Source: Haberlea rhodopensis (Eukaryota > Streptophyta > Magnoliopsida > Lamiales > Gesneriaceae). From it: a stretch of DNA of 64,000 nucleotides. Location: positions 62,001-126,000 of the forward strand of contig CAJQUN010000463.1 of NCBI GenBank assembly GCA_907163345.1, written 5' to 3'. The notes beneath the pieces are model-generated. The model was given only the letters and a program-made list of their open reading frames with translations, was not told the DNA's origin and did no database searches. Positions 9,209 through 20,297 of the stretch are shown here, piece after piece. The number at the start of each line of letters is the position of its first letter. Within the stretch, counting starts at the first letter, position 1. The translations under genes were made by a program, and so were the position numbers.

Positions 9209-11571
9209 TGTGAGACCCCGATATCTCAATATACTAATAGGTGCGATTAAGAGAACTAAACATTCATGTGAATAAAACAGAGTAAAGAGTCATGTTGATT
9301 ATCCTGAGCTTAAGGAATACAGTAGCAAAAGTTTCAAAAAGGAATTTCACAAATTCCTACAAAAGGTGCTACACTATAGTCTTATTCTACCACAAGTAGA
9401 AGCTATATAAAATTTTCTCAAATCATGCAGCTAATCCTGTAGCTCTCCTTACAGCTCAGCTTCTCAACCCCGACCCTGGTTCTCAACATCAAAAGCACCT
9501 ACAAAGACAACCCCCAACACATGAGCATAACACAATTCATATTCAACATAATATGAAAAATAAGGCGTAAATGCACAATCATAAAATACAAATCACTTCC
9601 TGTATTTCCATCGCATTTACAATGCCCATTGGTTGTCCCTGTACCATAATTCATAATATAACACATTATATGAATGTATGGTTTCACAAATGAATGTCAT
9701 GACATTTCCTCTTTTTCTTGAGTCAATCATCATCAGTTATTTTAATACTTCTCCGCTTTCATAATCTCAAAACAAGCGGTATCTCATCCTCGCTTCTTCA
9801 TACTAGCGGTATCTCGTCCTCGCTCAGTATGGTATAAACCCGCCTCCATGTGCAAGCGAGCCTCCCCCCTCCCGCTCCACATTTTTAGCGGTAAAGCGTA
9901 AGCATTAACACCTTAACCGTGATCGCCCTGACTCGTGGAATGCATCTCTTTATCCCACATCACAATATGCAACAACAATGCATAATATGCAACAACAATG
10001 CATAATAACATGTATCAACTCATAATGCATCACATTGCATTCATCATGTGTCACACAGACAAAACATAAATACATGTTACCGTTGGGATGCCCGTACGTC
10101 GCTTACGTACCTTTCCAAAAAGTAGTGTGTGTTGGGACTCTATCCCCTGCGTTGTGTAGCCATCTGTGAAGGCTCTACACCAGTGTACAACATAATATTA
10201 GATGCCAATATATGATCCAAAATCAAAAATCCAACAAAATATCAATATTTCAAAATTTTGTCTCTGGCGATCGATCGCTACCCCTTGGCGATCGATCGCC
10301 AAACTCCTCTGCCCCATGGCGATCGATCGCGCCTTTTATGGCGATCGATCGCGTGCCTTTGATTTTGGCTACTGGACCTCGGCGATCGATCGCGCCATTT
10401 GTGGCGATCGATCGCCACATGGTCTGTGCGCGATAAATTTCCAGAATGTTCAACACTGATATTCACACCTTTCATTCTAACATGTAAGACATACAACATG
10501 CCAAGATCAACATGCTAGCAGTTAAAACACACTACCGTGAGTGTATTTATACCAAATTTACACTCTAACATAAGCCCACATGCATTGAAATCGACCATTT
10601 ATACAGGTACTCAATCAACATTTCCTGAAACAGGACAACATATTTCCTTTCCAGATTTTCGAGTACTTCAATTCATGCTATAAAAACTATAACATAACTC
10701 ATAATTCATGCTCGAACAAACATGCCAAGGGCTTCACAAGACTACCATGCATATTTTCACATCGAAGGTTTACTCTAAAACCCATCTAACATGCATAATA
10801 TCACCTCTTCAAAATCACTCCCAGTCCACGTTTTTCCAGAAAAACAGGGGAAATATCTACCCAGATTTTCGAACACTCTACTTTACATGCTTAAATCTTC
10901 CACATAAAACATGTAATAAGCTCAAGGAAAAACACTGGAAGCTTCATAAAAACACCTCATATGAACATGAATCGAAGGTTTCACAAAACCTAAACTAACA
11001 TGCCATTTTTACACCAACAAAAGTATGAACTTCAACAACAATTATTTCAAACCCAGAAATGGTTTCTCACCCCCTTTTGGCTCCGATTTTTGCAAGCTTC
11101 TAGGTAGTAAAATTGGTTGAGCTCCTTCCTATCTTGTTCAGCAAGTGTTGGACGATTTTGGTGAGGAAGAAGGAAGTGATTTCTGACTTGTGAGGTGAAG
11201 TGGGAGATGGGGGAAAAGGTATGGGCAGCAGCTGGCAGCAGGGTATGGGTCAAGGGGGGTGGTTGAGTGGTGGGTGGTATGATGTGTTATGTTTTGGTCC
11301 CGGTATTTAGCACGATGTATTAAATATCCTCACACGATATCTATAGTATTTTCTCATTAAAATACTTCAATTCCCTTTTAAACATGCTTTACCAAAACGA
11401 TTAACACACACCCCAATTAATCATGCCACAACCCCAAAATCCCAACACATAACACATGCACCCTCACATACATCTCCCAATATTATTAATTCAACACAAA
11501 GAATTAATACCATAATTTTCGCAACAATGATTAATGTTTAAATAACACATAATCATTTCGGGGATATCACA
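9209..11571 (-). mobile_element. Gyp-C solo LTR
   Basis: The 2363-bp solo LTR starts TGTGAGACCCC and ends GGGGATATCACA on this strand, with an exact 5-bp duplication on both sides and no internal region. It is the product of recombination between the two LTRs of a former element. It is related to the Gyp-A and Gyp-B LTRs: same end type, the GTACGT...ACGTACGGGCATCC module (10080-10111), repeated CGATCGATCG palindromes and the acceptor-like GTTGTCTTTGTAG|GTG. It carries no gene. Confidence 0.93.
10262..10420. repeat. Cluster of CGATCGATCG palindromes in Gyp-C LTR
   Basis: Six copies of GCGATCGATCGC or a close variant are spaced about 20-50 bases apart. Each is a perfect palindrome. Open frames on both strands across this region (repeating AIDR/DRS) are by-products of the repeat. 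Confidence 0.9.
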
Positions 11572-11576
11572 AATAA
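11572..11576. repeat. Target-site duplication AATAA, right copy
   Basis: Matches 9204-9208 and flanks the Gyp-C solo LTR. Confidence 0.95.
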
Positions 11577-13643
11577 AAAGTCAATCGGGAAGCTCAAATG
11601 ATGTTTACAAAATTCCTTTAATATTCAACGTTATAAGATCATCTCTACTAACATATAGACTCATAGAGTTGCCCATTACCATCCCCATTTTGCCACTTTT
11701 CACATTGTGGACTTTTATAAAAATTTGGGCAGAGTCTCCCCGTAAATTGAGCTATCCCAAAACAAAAGCACATCATATAATATAATTCCCGGCCAGGGAA
11801 TACACAATACCCAACAGAATACTGAACACAAAGTAAATTCCCAGCCAGGGAAGACACCACACATAAGACGACAAAAGTCGGTTTCAACACCCACATAATA
11901 CACTAACGACTCTCATATCATTAGCAATTCTACCACAATTGCATGCAACATATAATGAAAGAGAGAAAGGCTCATGCCTTTATATACAACCCATATACAA
12001 GAATATCCATGCTCACAAGCGAGCATCATAAATGTGTATATAAACCTCGGGTGTATATAAGTACTCTATACGATACCGTGCTCCATCAAGCCCTGGTACC
12101 ACGATCCTTTGAGTGCATCCAATCAACAGCTCGAGCCCAGCTCCATAGCCATCGATGCACCTGTTCACCTGCCCCAACAGAGACAGCCCCCAACGGGGTG
12201 AGCACCAATACACAAAATCTCATAATCACAATAATGAAATTCATAATTTACAACACAAGTAAATATTAATGAATTTTAAATGATACTCCCTGGATGGCAA
12301 CATCCTCATCCGGGATTCCGTGAACTGTCCCTGTTCTCACAATCATCAAACTCATCAAATCTCATAAATCAGTAAATCAACACATTGATTTAACTCATAG
12401 CATGCCTGATTCTCAAGTATCAATAATCAATGATTCCAAGTTCATTATACATACAAATATAGATATCTCAATATCTAGTACTGATTTCTCAATTTCGCTA
12501 TCAATCATAGATAGCTCAAACGCCTAGCATTTATTTTATCAATTTTCCATTATATCTAGACATCTCACATGTCTTATAATGAGTACATGATCCCACGATC
12601 ATTCTCAGGCATCTCAAATGCCGTACAATAGTCATATAGACCCAGCACCCCATATATATCAACGCATAAATATAACCATGCGTACAACCATCGATGAAAT
12701 CAAAATACATTATGCATTTCACAAATGCTCTCATATAAAGTAATGCTCGTACGTCGCACGTACCTTAAATTTCCGAAGTCCGAGCCAAACCTTGCTCGAG
12801 TTCCATGCTCCGAGGAACGATGTGCTAACACGATAAATTAATTCACAATTAATTACGAACATGCAACCCATGCTCAAGCACACCCATAACCCTCCAAAAT
12901 ATTGCCAACACACGACAATTAACCATTTCAACGAAAATTGCTCAAGAGCTCCCCATAAATTTTTGAACCCTCACTCCACAATTCGAACCCAATTAAACAC
13001 CATAATTCATCTAAAACATGAATTAATCAATCAACGACATGAATAATCGCCCCACATGCCAAAACCCCCCAAAATTCGAATTCAAGCCCTAAATTCGAAT
13101 CCAATTCCTTAAATTCGAACACAATCAAGCATCATAATGCATCTAAACATGAATTAATCAATTACTAACAAGAATCATCACTCCTTGTCAAAAGCCCCAA
13201 TTTTTCGAACCCTAACTCACGAAAATTAGAGCTGAAATTCGAACCAAATGCAATAAATATTTCGAACCACAAAAGTCTGAAATCATCAACTCAAAAATAG
13301 CTCACAAACGCCCCAAAAACACCAGAAAAATCGTACCAAAAACATACCAAAATCGAGCCCCAAAAATCGGATGAACTCCAGTTCGAGCCCTAGCGTTTTC
13401 TGCAGCAATCCGAGCTCAATACGCGACCAAACTTCAAATTGATGGTACGGGAAGGAGCGCCTGGACGAGATGAAGCCGGCGGCGGGTCGCACGCGCCGAA
13501 CGGCGGCCGGACGGCGGCGGCGCACGCCTGGAAGCGGCGTGGGTCAAGCAGATCGGGAAAGGGGCGCGCGGGTCGGGGAGAGAGAAAACGGGAGAGGTGG
13601 GGGGAAAAATGGTTCCGATAATTAAAATCTCGGGTTTAACTGG

Positions 13644-13651
13644 TATTTATA
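13644..13651 (-). promoter_or_regulatory. TATA box in LARD-1 LTR (copy B)
   Basis: The reverse complement is TATAAATA in the same GCTATAAATACC context as the other LARD-1 LTRs, followed (leftwards) by the GC-rich leader. Confidence 0.6.
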
Positions 13652-13981
13652 GCAAAAATACCCCGAAATACTAACAGTCCCACAAATACATCATGATTCA
13701 TTAAAAATCATCTATTTCCAAAAATTCTCTCTCTAACTCCAAAACCCCCTACCGGTGCCCACACAAAGCACCCGTGATTCCGAAACACTTCAACAACCCA
13801 ACTCTTAGGTTTTACACCGCAATGAGAATACAATCTCAACCTCGGGATCCAACAATCCCAACCACCCAAATAAATGAGCCCAGAAGGCCCAACACCGCGA
13901 TTAAACTCCAATTGCCACGTAAAGCAACTTTACGGGTTATTAACACTCCGGGATTAACATCCATAATTTCTGGTCATCACA

Positions 13982-16399
13982 ATATCCCCCACTAAAAGAA
14001 TTTCGTCCTCGAAATTAGCACCGGTGTATCACGTAACACCCGGGCTACACAAATACAAGAAGTCATAACCTCGATTCCTGACCATATCAGAATCGTCTTA
14101 AAAACCTCGAGAATACTTATCTCACATCGAACTCTGAAACAGAGCGACATACTAAAACCAACATATCACCCAAGAGGCAAAACATACCTCGATGTGGTTC
14201 ATCCCAAAAGTCAGTCCCTCATGACTGCAAAACAACCAATACTTACGACTGTAAATCAGACAGTCATCCTCGGTTCTAATACAACTAGTAAGAACGCACC
14301 CTGAATGACACCTCAACCGTGAGAGCGTTGACCTCGTGTCAATCTCTGGTGTGGAATAGACTTCCAAATCCATCATAACGTCAAAGAGCGTCAGCACCAC
14401 TCAACGCTAATAATCCAAAAGTAGTTAGGCAACTGAAACTGCAAGGATTCGAATCGCTCCCGATTCCATCGTAGATATCGTCCAATGATATCTTTATCAT
14501 GACTCACGTCTAACATACATCGTTACCAGGGAAACATTAGCATACCACGGTGCACACATACCAAACTTGGTTTCCACTTTCAAACCTCCTCCATCGAATG
14601 AGCAGTCGCATCATTGCAACTCAATTTGGGCAACTCACGGCCGCAGATTCACACAGAAGACATCTCACAAGATACCCACCTCCGGATATTCCAAGGATCA
14701 CATCCTGATAAAAAACATACCATCGAGACTCCACAGAGTTCAAATTCTGAAAGGACATGTAATAAACCCATTGCATCCTCAACGCTTGTGTCGACAGCGA
14801 CACCCAATAAATCCGAATTCCTGCCATCCCTTGATAAGCCTAGGATTTAACAATCCAAACTCAAGAAGGCTATCGCATAACTCTGGGGAAACGCCAACTA
14901 GGAAATACCTCAACCCACACAAGGTAATCCCTCCTCAGGGAGTCAACTGACTTCACGATTATCCCTCATAATCATCGTGCCATGGAGATCCCCAATCTCA
15001 AGGTGTTCCATATCTCTCATCAGAGATTTAACCATCCAAAAGTAGCATAACTCTATGCTTGACAAGAAGGAAATCAATAACTGGCATCCGTATACTCGCC
15101 GGTATACCTGCATAAGCACTGACATCACATGCATACTCAATGCACTTGGCTCGGGTATCTACAACATACCCCTAAGCCCCAAACACAACTATCAATTCTG
15201 AGTCATTCCCTACCCAGTGGAGAACGATAATCGACGATCAACAACACGGTGTGATTCCCAAAATCGACACTACACGTACCAACTTACCGAATCTTTCAAA
15301 GATTTCCAAATGGGTATAATACTACCTCCTTCCCCACAAGGGGAGTGCCATCGAACTCGAGATCCACAAGTCTCGAACCACTGTTCGGAAAATTGGATAC
15401 AATAACACCCATTGCATCCCAAATGCACGGGTTCCCTCAGATCTTGTCAATAACGACCTGATGACTCTCTTGTTAGTACTCCAAATTATGAGCTGCCCCA
15501 GACAAATCCCTCAAAACAATAGACGTATAAACGTTCTCATGGGGTGTCACATGCCTCAACATCATGCTACAAAGGGACAATCAAAAGCCTGCCAAAAGCT
15601 TTCATCGTATCATCATACGATTCACCAAACTCGGTTCCATCGTGCAGTATCATGGCTCCAACAATCACACTACATCATTACCATGATATCTGGCTAGCAA
15701 AGCACTGTCTCCATAGGCTCGTACCAGCTTATCGATGTGACACACGTCCCAATCCGGTATACCATACCGTACAAATTATTAGAGTTGTGGGTCATCGCCC
15801 AGCATATCTCTAAAATACCAAGCACAATGGACAACCCGGTGTCCTTGCTTACTTATGATGCAATCATAATCCGTTAAGACTTATCCCACACCCTCAGGGT
15901 GGGTGCAACCATGTCTACCCTACATCGCAACACAAGCGAGTAGTTTCCTCAATGACTACTCTTACCACCAATCACTTGGCCCCAGCCAAACCAACGAGCA
16001 TACCCAAGGGTATCATTGCTCGACAAATATATACTTCGAATATGTGCTGCGGTATAATTCCTATACGGCGCACCCAATAGTTCCTCGAGCAACTTGCTCG
16101 GCATAATGGTCTCGTCAACTAGTGACTCAGACACTACCATGTGCCCACCAAGGCACTCAAACCATATAACCAAATACATAACATAAATGTATTAATCATC
16201 AAAACGACGCCACACGTCTACATAGAACATCAACTATGTCATCGTCATCCCGTGACGGCATATGTCAACATATGACATCCAACTAACATCGTCGAACATA
16301 CGACGGTACATGGCAATACACGACATCCATAATCTCATCGTCAAACACATGGCATATATATAGCAACACATAGTATCCACAATAATGCTAACACAAGTA
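13982..16399 (-). mobile_element. LARD-1 internal region, copy B (non-coding)
   Basis: It begins at the reversed polypurine tract (13982-13993) and matches copy C from about 29983 back to 27500. No gag, protease, polymerase or integrase motif is visible in any frame. Short frames on the + strand (14567-14950, 15217-15405), antisense to the element, recur in copies A and C. I do not recognise them. Confidence 0.75.
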
Positions 16400-17063
16400 A
16401 TATGCCATACCTCATCGCTATCAATATAGCGGCATTCATGTCTCCGTCGCTCGATAATAGTACGTAGTCAGCACCCATCGCTCGAAGGCGGCAAAATCCT
16501 GTGCTGAGCACATAGCGGCACAATCCATCGCTATAGAATCGACGGCATGATACCTCGTCATATAATAAGTGGCATGAAACCTCGCTATACACCTGAGCAT
16601 GAATCATCGTCCACATAATAGCGGAAAGAGGCATCGCTAGCAATATATCCGGCGGCAAGAACCATCGCCAATCAATATAGCGGAATGAACCATCGCTATC
16701 CATATACATGGCGGCAAGAACCATCGCCAGTCAATATAGCGGAATAAACCATCGCTATCAATATCCATGGCGGCAAGAACCATCGCCAGTCAATATAGCG
16801 GCATGAACCATCGCTATCAATATACATGGCGGCAAGAACCATCGCCAGTCAATATAGCGGCATGAACCATCGCTATCAATATACATGGCGGCAAGAACCA
16901 TCGCCAGTCAATATAGCGGCATCAACCATCGCTATCAATATCCATGGCGGCAAGAACCATCGCCAGTCAATATAGCGGCATGAACCATCGCTATCAATAT
17001 ACATGGCGGCAAGAATCATCGCCAATCAATATAGCGGCATGAACCATCGCTATCAATATAGCT
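16400..17063 (-). repeat. Hairpin-forming tandem repeat (LARD-1, copy B)
   Basis: About 11 half-units alternate between a form bounded by ATAGCGG...CGCTAT and a form bounded by TGGCGG...CGCCA. The array ends abruptly near 17063, next to Gyp-A LTR sequence in the opposite orientation. This end and the one at 4975 are the two boundaries of the proposed inversion. Confidence 0.85.
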
Positions 17064-18755
17064 GATCCCTTTACATCACATCACCCTCTCCTTATCAGCT
17101 TTTGCCCCAAAACCCCATCCCTCCATCTTATCTCTTGCAAGAAAACTTTCCATTTTCGTTTATACATCTAAAGGAAAGGAGAAAACTTGGAAAAAGGGGA
17201 GTTTTTGTGTTTTCTTGCCAAAAACTTGAAGCTCAAGTGGTAAGCTTCCTTTATGGTAGAGTCTTGTTGAGTTTTGGTTGATTTATAGCTTGTTTTGAGG
17301 TTAAATGAATGGATCTTGGTTTATCTTGTTGGTCATGATGGGAGATGTCTTTTAAGGTTGTTTTGTGGTTAAATTTTGTGTTGGATGGTTGATCTTAGTG
17401 GTTCATGAGTGTAGGTGTTGTTGGAAGCTCATTTAAGAAAATATCTCGCGTGAACAGGGCGTCTCGATCGATCGGAAAATGGGTCCGATCGATCGAGCAA
17501 GGCAGTGTCTGCCCAAGGCGAGGAATGAGCTTACCGATCGATCGAGATTTTGTCCCGATCGATCGGCGGAGGCAGTACTTGGATGCCTGTTTTCCTTCAG
17601 TTGGCGATCGATCGGGACTTGGGGCTGATCGATCGGAAGGCTTATAAATGTGAATTTTGGGATTTTGTTCTAAATATTGATGTTTTTGGTAATGGTTCAA
17701 TTATGGGTTTCTAATATGGATTCATGTGATTGTGTAGAACCATCCCAGGTAGCCACACAACAAAGGAGATAAAGTTCCACAATATCTCCACTTTTGGAAC
17801 CAAGGTACAGTAGTGAGACGTACGAGCATCGGACGGTAGAACGTATTTATTATGCTTTATATTGATTATGCACTATGGTTGTGCACATGGAATTGATTAT
17901 GCATTGTGGTTGCATATGGGGTAATGTTTATACATCATGGATTGTATACATGATTGGTCATGGATTTTGGTTGCATGTGTATATTGAATGCATTGTTGCA
18001 TGTGATTGTGAGTCAGGAATTATATTCCAGTAATGGAGAATACTTGCCGCTAGTGGCGTAGCGATGTGAATACTTGCCGCTGTCATACCGTAGCGATGAG
18101 AGAATATTTGCCGCAAATATGAAGCGAAGAACACGACCGCTGTCATATTTATAACGAGGGATATTAGTGCCGCTGGTATTGTCTAAGCGAGGGGTATTTC
18201 CGCTGTCATGTTAACGCGAGGAGTATTATGCCACTGATATAATAAGACTCGGGAAATTGAACACGGAACCTATGGGAATCGGTGCATGTCATGACATACA
18301 TTGTTGGTAATATAATCTATTGGTTATAATTTGGTACAGGGACAACCCAGTGGAGCTTTTAAATGTGTTGCATACAGGAAGTGAATCACATTTACAATTT
18401 ATGCATTTGAATTGCTATCATATTATCATGAATACGATTTTGTACATGCTCATGGTTTTGGGGTTGTTCCTGTAGGTACTTTTGGGCGGACGGGCTAAGG
18501 CGAGTTGGTGCGATGAGCTAGTGAGAAGTGCTCTTGGTAGTAGGCACATTCTTTTGTATAGTATCTACTCTAGGAGTAGTGTAAAACTATAGGATTAACA
18601 TTCATAGATTGAGAATGTAATTAATCCATTTTGGAACTTTATTTTGGCACTGTAATCTAATGACTCGAGGCACCAACACAACTCATATATTCCGTTTATG
18701 TATGGAAATTTTTAATTACGCCTTAATCCGCAGTTAAGGAATTAGGGTCCTTACA
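17064..18755 (+). mobile_element. Gyp-A 5' LTR (missing about 360 bp at its start)
   Basis: It matches 23845-25572 but lacks the LTR start TGTGATATCC. It contains CGATCGATCG palindromes (17464-17634), a donor-like AAG|GTACAG (17804/17805, where the 3' LTR has GTACGT), hairpin repeat units (18045-18240) and an acceptor-like TTCCTGTAG|GTAC (18475). It ends GGGTCCTTACA. Confidence 0.9.
17464..17634. repeat. Cluster of CGATCGATCG palindromes in Gyp-A 5' LTR
   Basis: Six sites, mostly paired as TCGATCGATCGG and CCGATCGATCGA, so neighbouring sites also mirror each other. The 3' LTR has two more (24235-24455). Confidence 0.88.
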
Positions 18756-18759
18756 TTAG

Positions 18760-18776
18760 TGGTATCAGAGCAGTGG
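18760..18776 (+). other. Primer binding site, Gyp-A
   Basis: TGGTATCAGAGCAGTGG lies four bases after the 5' LTR end; initiator-Met-tRNA type. Confidence 0.92.
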
Positions 18777-18967
18777 TTAGAGAACCCGGGAACGAGTGAA
18801 GGGTAGCCTTAGCATGATTGACTAGGTGCTTACGTTTAAAGCATGTTTATGCATGTAGTGCATATTGATGTATATCCTCTTATACTAACATGCTTATTAT
18901 CATTCCTGTTATCTAACGGCATAATATATCTTCTTGTTTGGAGTTGTTTTAACCCTTGTGTTACAGC
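18777..18967 (+). mobile_element. Gyp-A untranslated leader
   Basis: A short leader ending in a pyrimidine-rich stretch and TTACAG one base before the gag ATG. This fits a 3' splice site and is conserved in the Gyp-A fragment (8046) and Gyp-B (61752). Confidence 0.6.
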
Positions 18968-20297
18968 ATGGCGGCTATGAACCTCAATGAAGAGGTGGGC
19001 GATGTGGGTAGCGTAAACGCAAGTATTGGACAAGCAAACCCTCTACCTCCACCGGCTGTAAGCATGGAACCAGTGGCTCAGTTATTGCTACCTGGTGAGA
19101 TTAGCTTGACTCAGTTTCTATCGTATCACCCACCCCGGTTTGAGGGAACAGAGTCCGGAGAGGAGGCTGAGGAGTGGGGAGTTCCAGTTAGCAAAGAAAC
19201 CTTTAATGTGGTGGAGGAGCACTGTAATGGAACAGAGAGCACAAGGTGCAGTGATTGATTGGACGCTCTTCAGAACCCGGTTTCTGAACCGGTACTTCTC
19301 GGCAGCAGTAAGACAGACGAAGGAGGATGAGTTTGCAAGTTTGAAACAAGGAAGCATGACAGTGTCCGACTATGCCACGCAGTACTCTTCGTTACTGAGA
19401 TATGTTCCACATATTGCCACCGATGGGCATGCCAAAATGAGGAATTTCATGAAGGGACTGCGACCGGAACTTTTTGATCGGGTTATTTCCAACAAACCCA
19501 CTTCTTTTGATGATGCCCTCACCAGAGCGGAGCTAGCAGAGATCGGGGTCGGCGCCTACCCGGACGTTGCACCCCCACAAGTCCCACCGCCGCGGCCAAT
19601 GTCTAGTAATCTGAAGCCACGAGGAGAATCATTTAAATTTCGTGGGGCTTCTTCTTCATCTTCTCAGTTTGGTGGGAGAAGAATGGATAACAGGAGGGGC
19701 GGTGCGCCTAACAACAGAGGGCAGACTCATGTGAATAGGAGTGGAGTGGTGAAGTGCCATTTTTGTGGAGGACCGCATCACATGCGAGACTGTACTGCTT
19801 GTTATAAATGTGGCCAGATGGGCCACATATCCCGGTTTTGTCAGAATGGTGATGGTCAGGTAGATCTGAGAGGAGGCAGAGGGAGGTTTTCTACCGGGAC
19901 AGTACAGCAGAGGTCACCGATGGTACCTCGTCAGGGGGGAGGACAGGTGATGGGGCCACCCCAGGGACAGGTCTATGCATTGACCAGGGAGCAGGCCGAT
20001 GCAGCTCCAGAGGAGGTTATAACTGGTACGTGCCTTTTATTTACATATTCTGCCTTTATTTTGATAGACACAGGTGCTTCACACTCCTTTGTGTCTGCGG
20101 ACTTTGTGGCGAGACATCATATGTGCACGTCTCCGTTACCCACGTCTCTCTTGGTCTCGACACCCACCGGAAAGAAAGTTGTTGCGGATCAATTTCTAAT
20201 GGACTGCCTCATTTATTTTGAGGGCAATAAGGTGAAGGCAGATTTGATTGTTCTGAGATGTCAGATTTCGACTGCATTGTGGGCATCGACATTCTGA
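18968..20297 (+). pseudogene. Gyp-A gag and protease (frameshifted)
   Basis: The start codon at 18968 is fixed by its match to other copies (MAAMN, then EEVGDVGSVNASIGQ). A deletion of about 65 bp near 19176, relative to Gyp-B, removes part of gag and shifts the frame, so gag resumes in the frame open from 19140. Visible there are MWWRSTVMEQR, RTRFLNRYF and YVPHIATDGHAKMR of the gag core, an Arg/Gly-rich linker, two zinc knuckles (CHFCGGPHHMRDC; CYKCGQMGHISRFC) and the protease motif LIDTGASHSFVSADF. A one-base loss near 20255 then separates it from pol. Gag packages the RNA; the protease would cleave the polyprotein. Confidence 0.88.

Larger units (their letters stand above)
9139..13981 (-). 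mobile_element. LARD-1 LTR, copy B (interrupted)
   Basis: The ends are TGTAAGGACCCC (9139) and GGTCATCACA (13981), so the LTR reads from right to left. A 2363-bp solo LTR plus its target duplication splits it; without these it is about 2475 bp. It includes the TATA box (13644-13651), the GC-rich leader (about 13440-13600), the donor-like site near 12770 and the conserved short frame (12213-12013). By position it is a 3' LTR: the polypurine tract and element interior lie on its right. Confidence 0.85.

Noticed and set aside
10202..10499. Overlapping open frames on both strands rich in AIDR and DRS
   Set aside because: They arise from palindromic CGATCGATCG sites, which read alike on both strands. 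The same occurs at 17395-17700, 24206-24517, 56027-56488 and 62886-63344.
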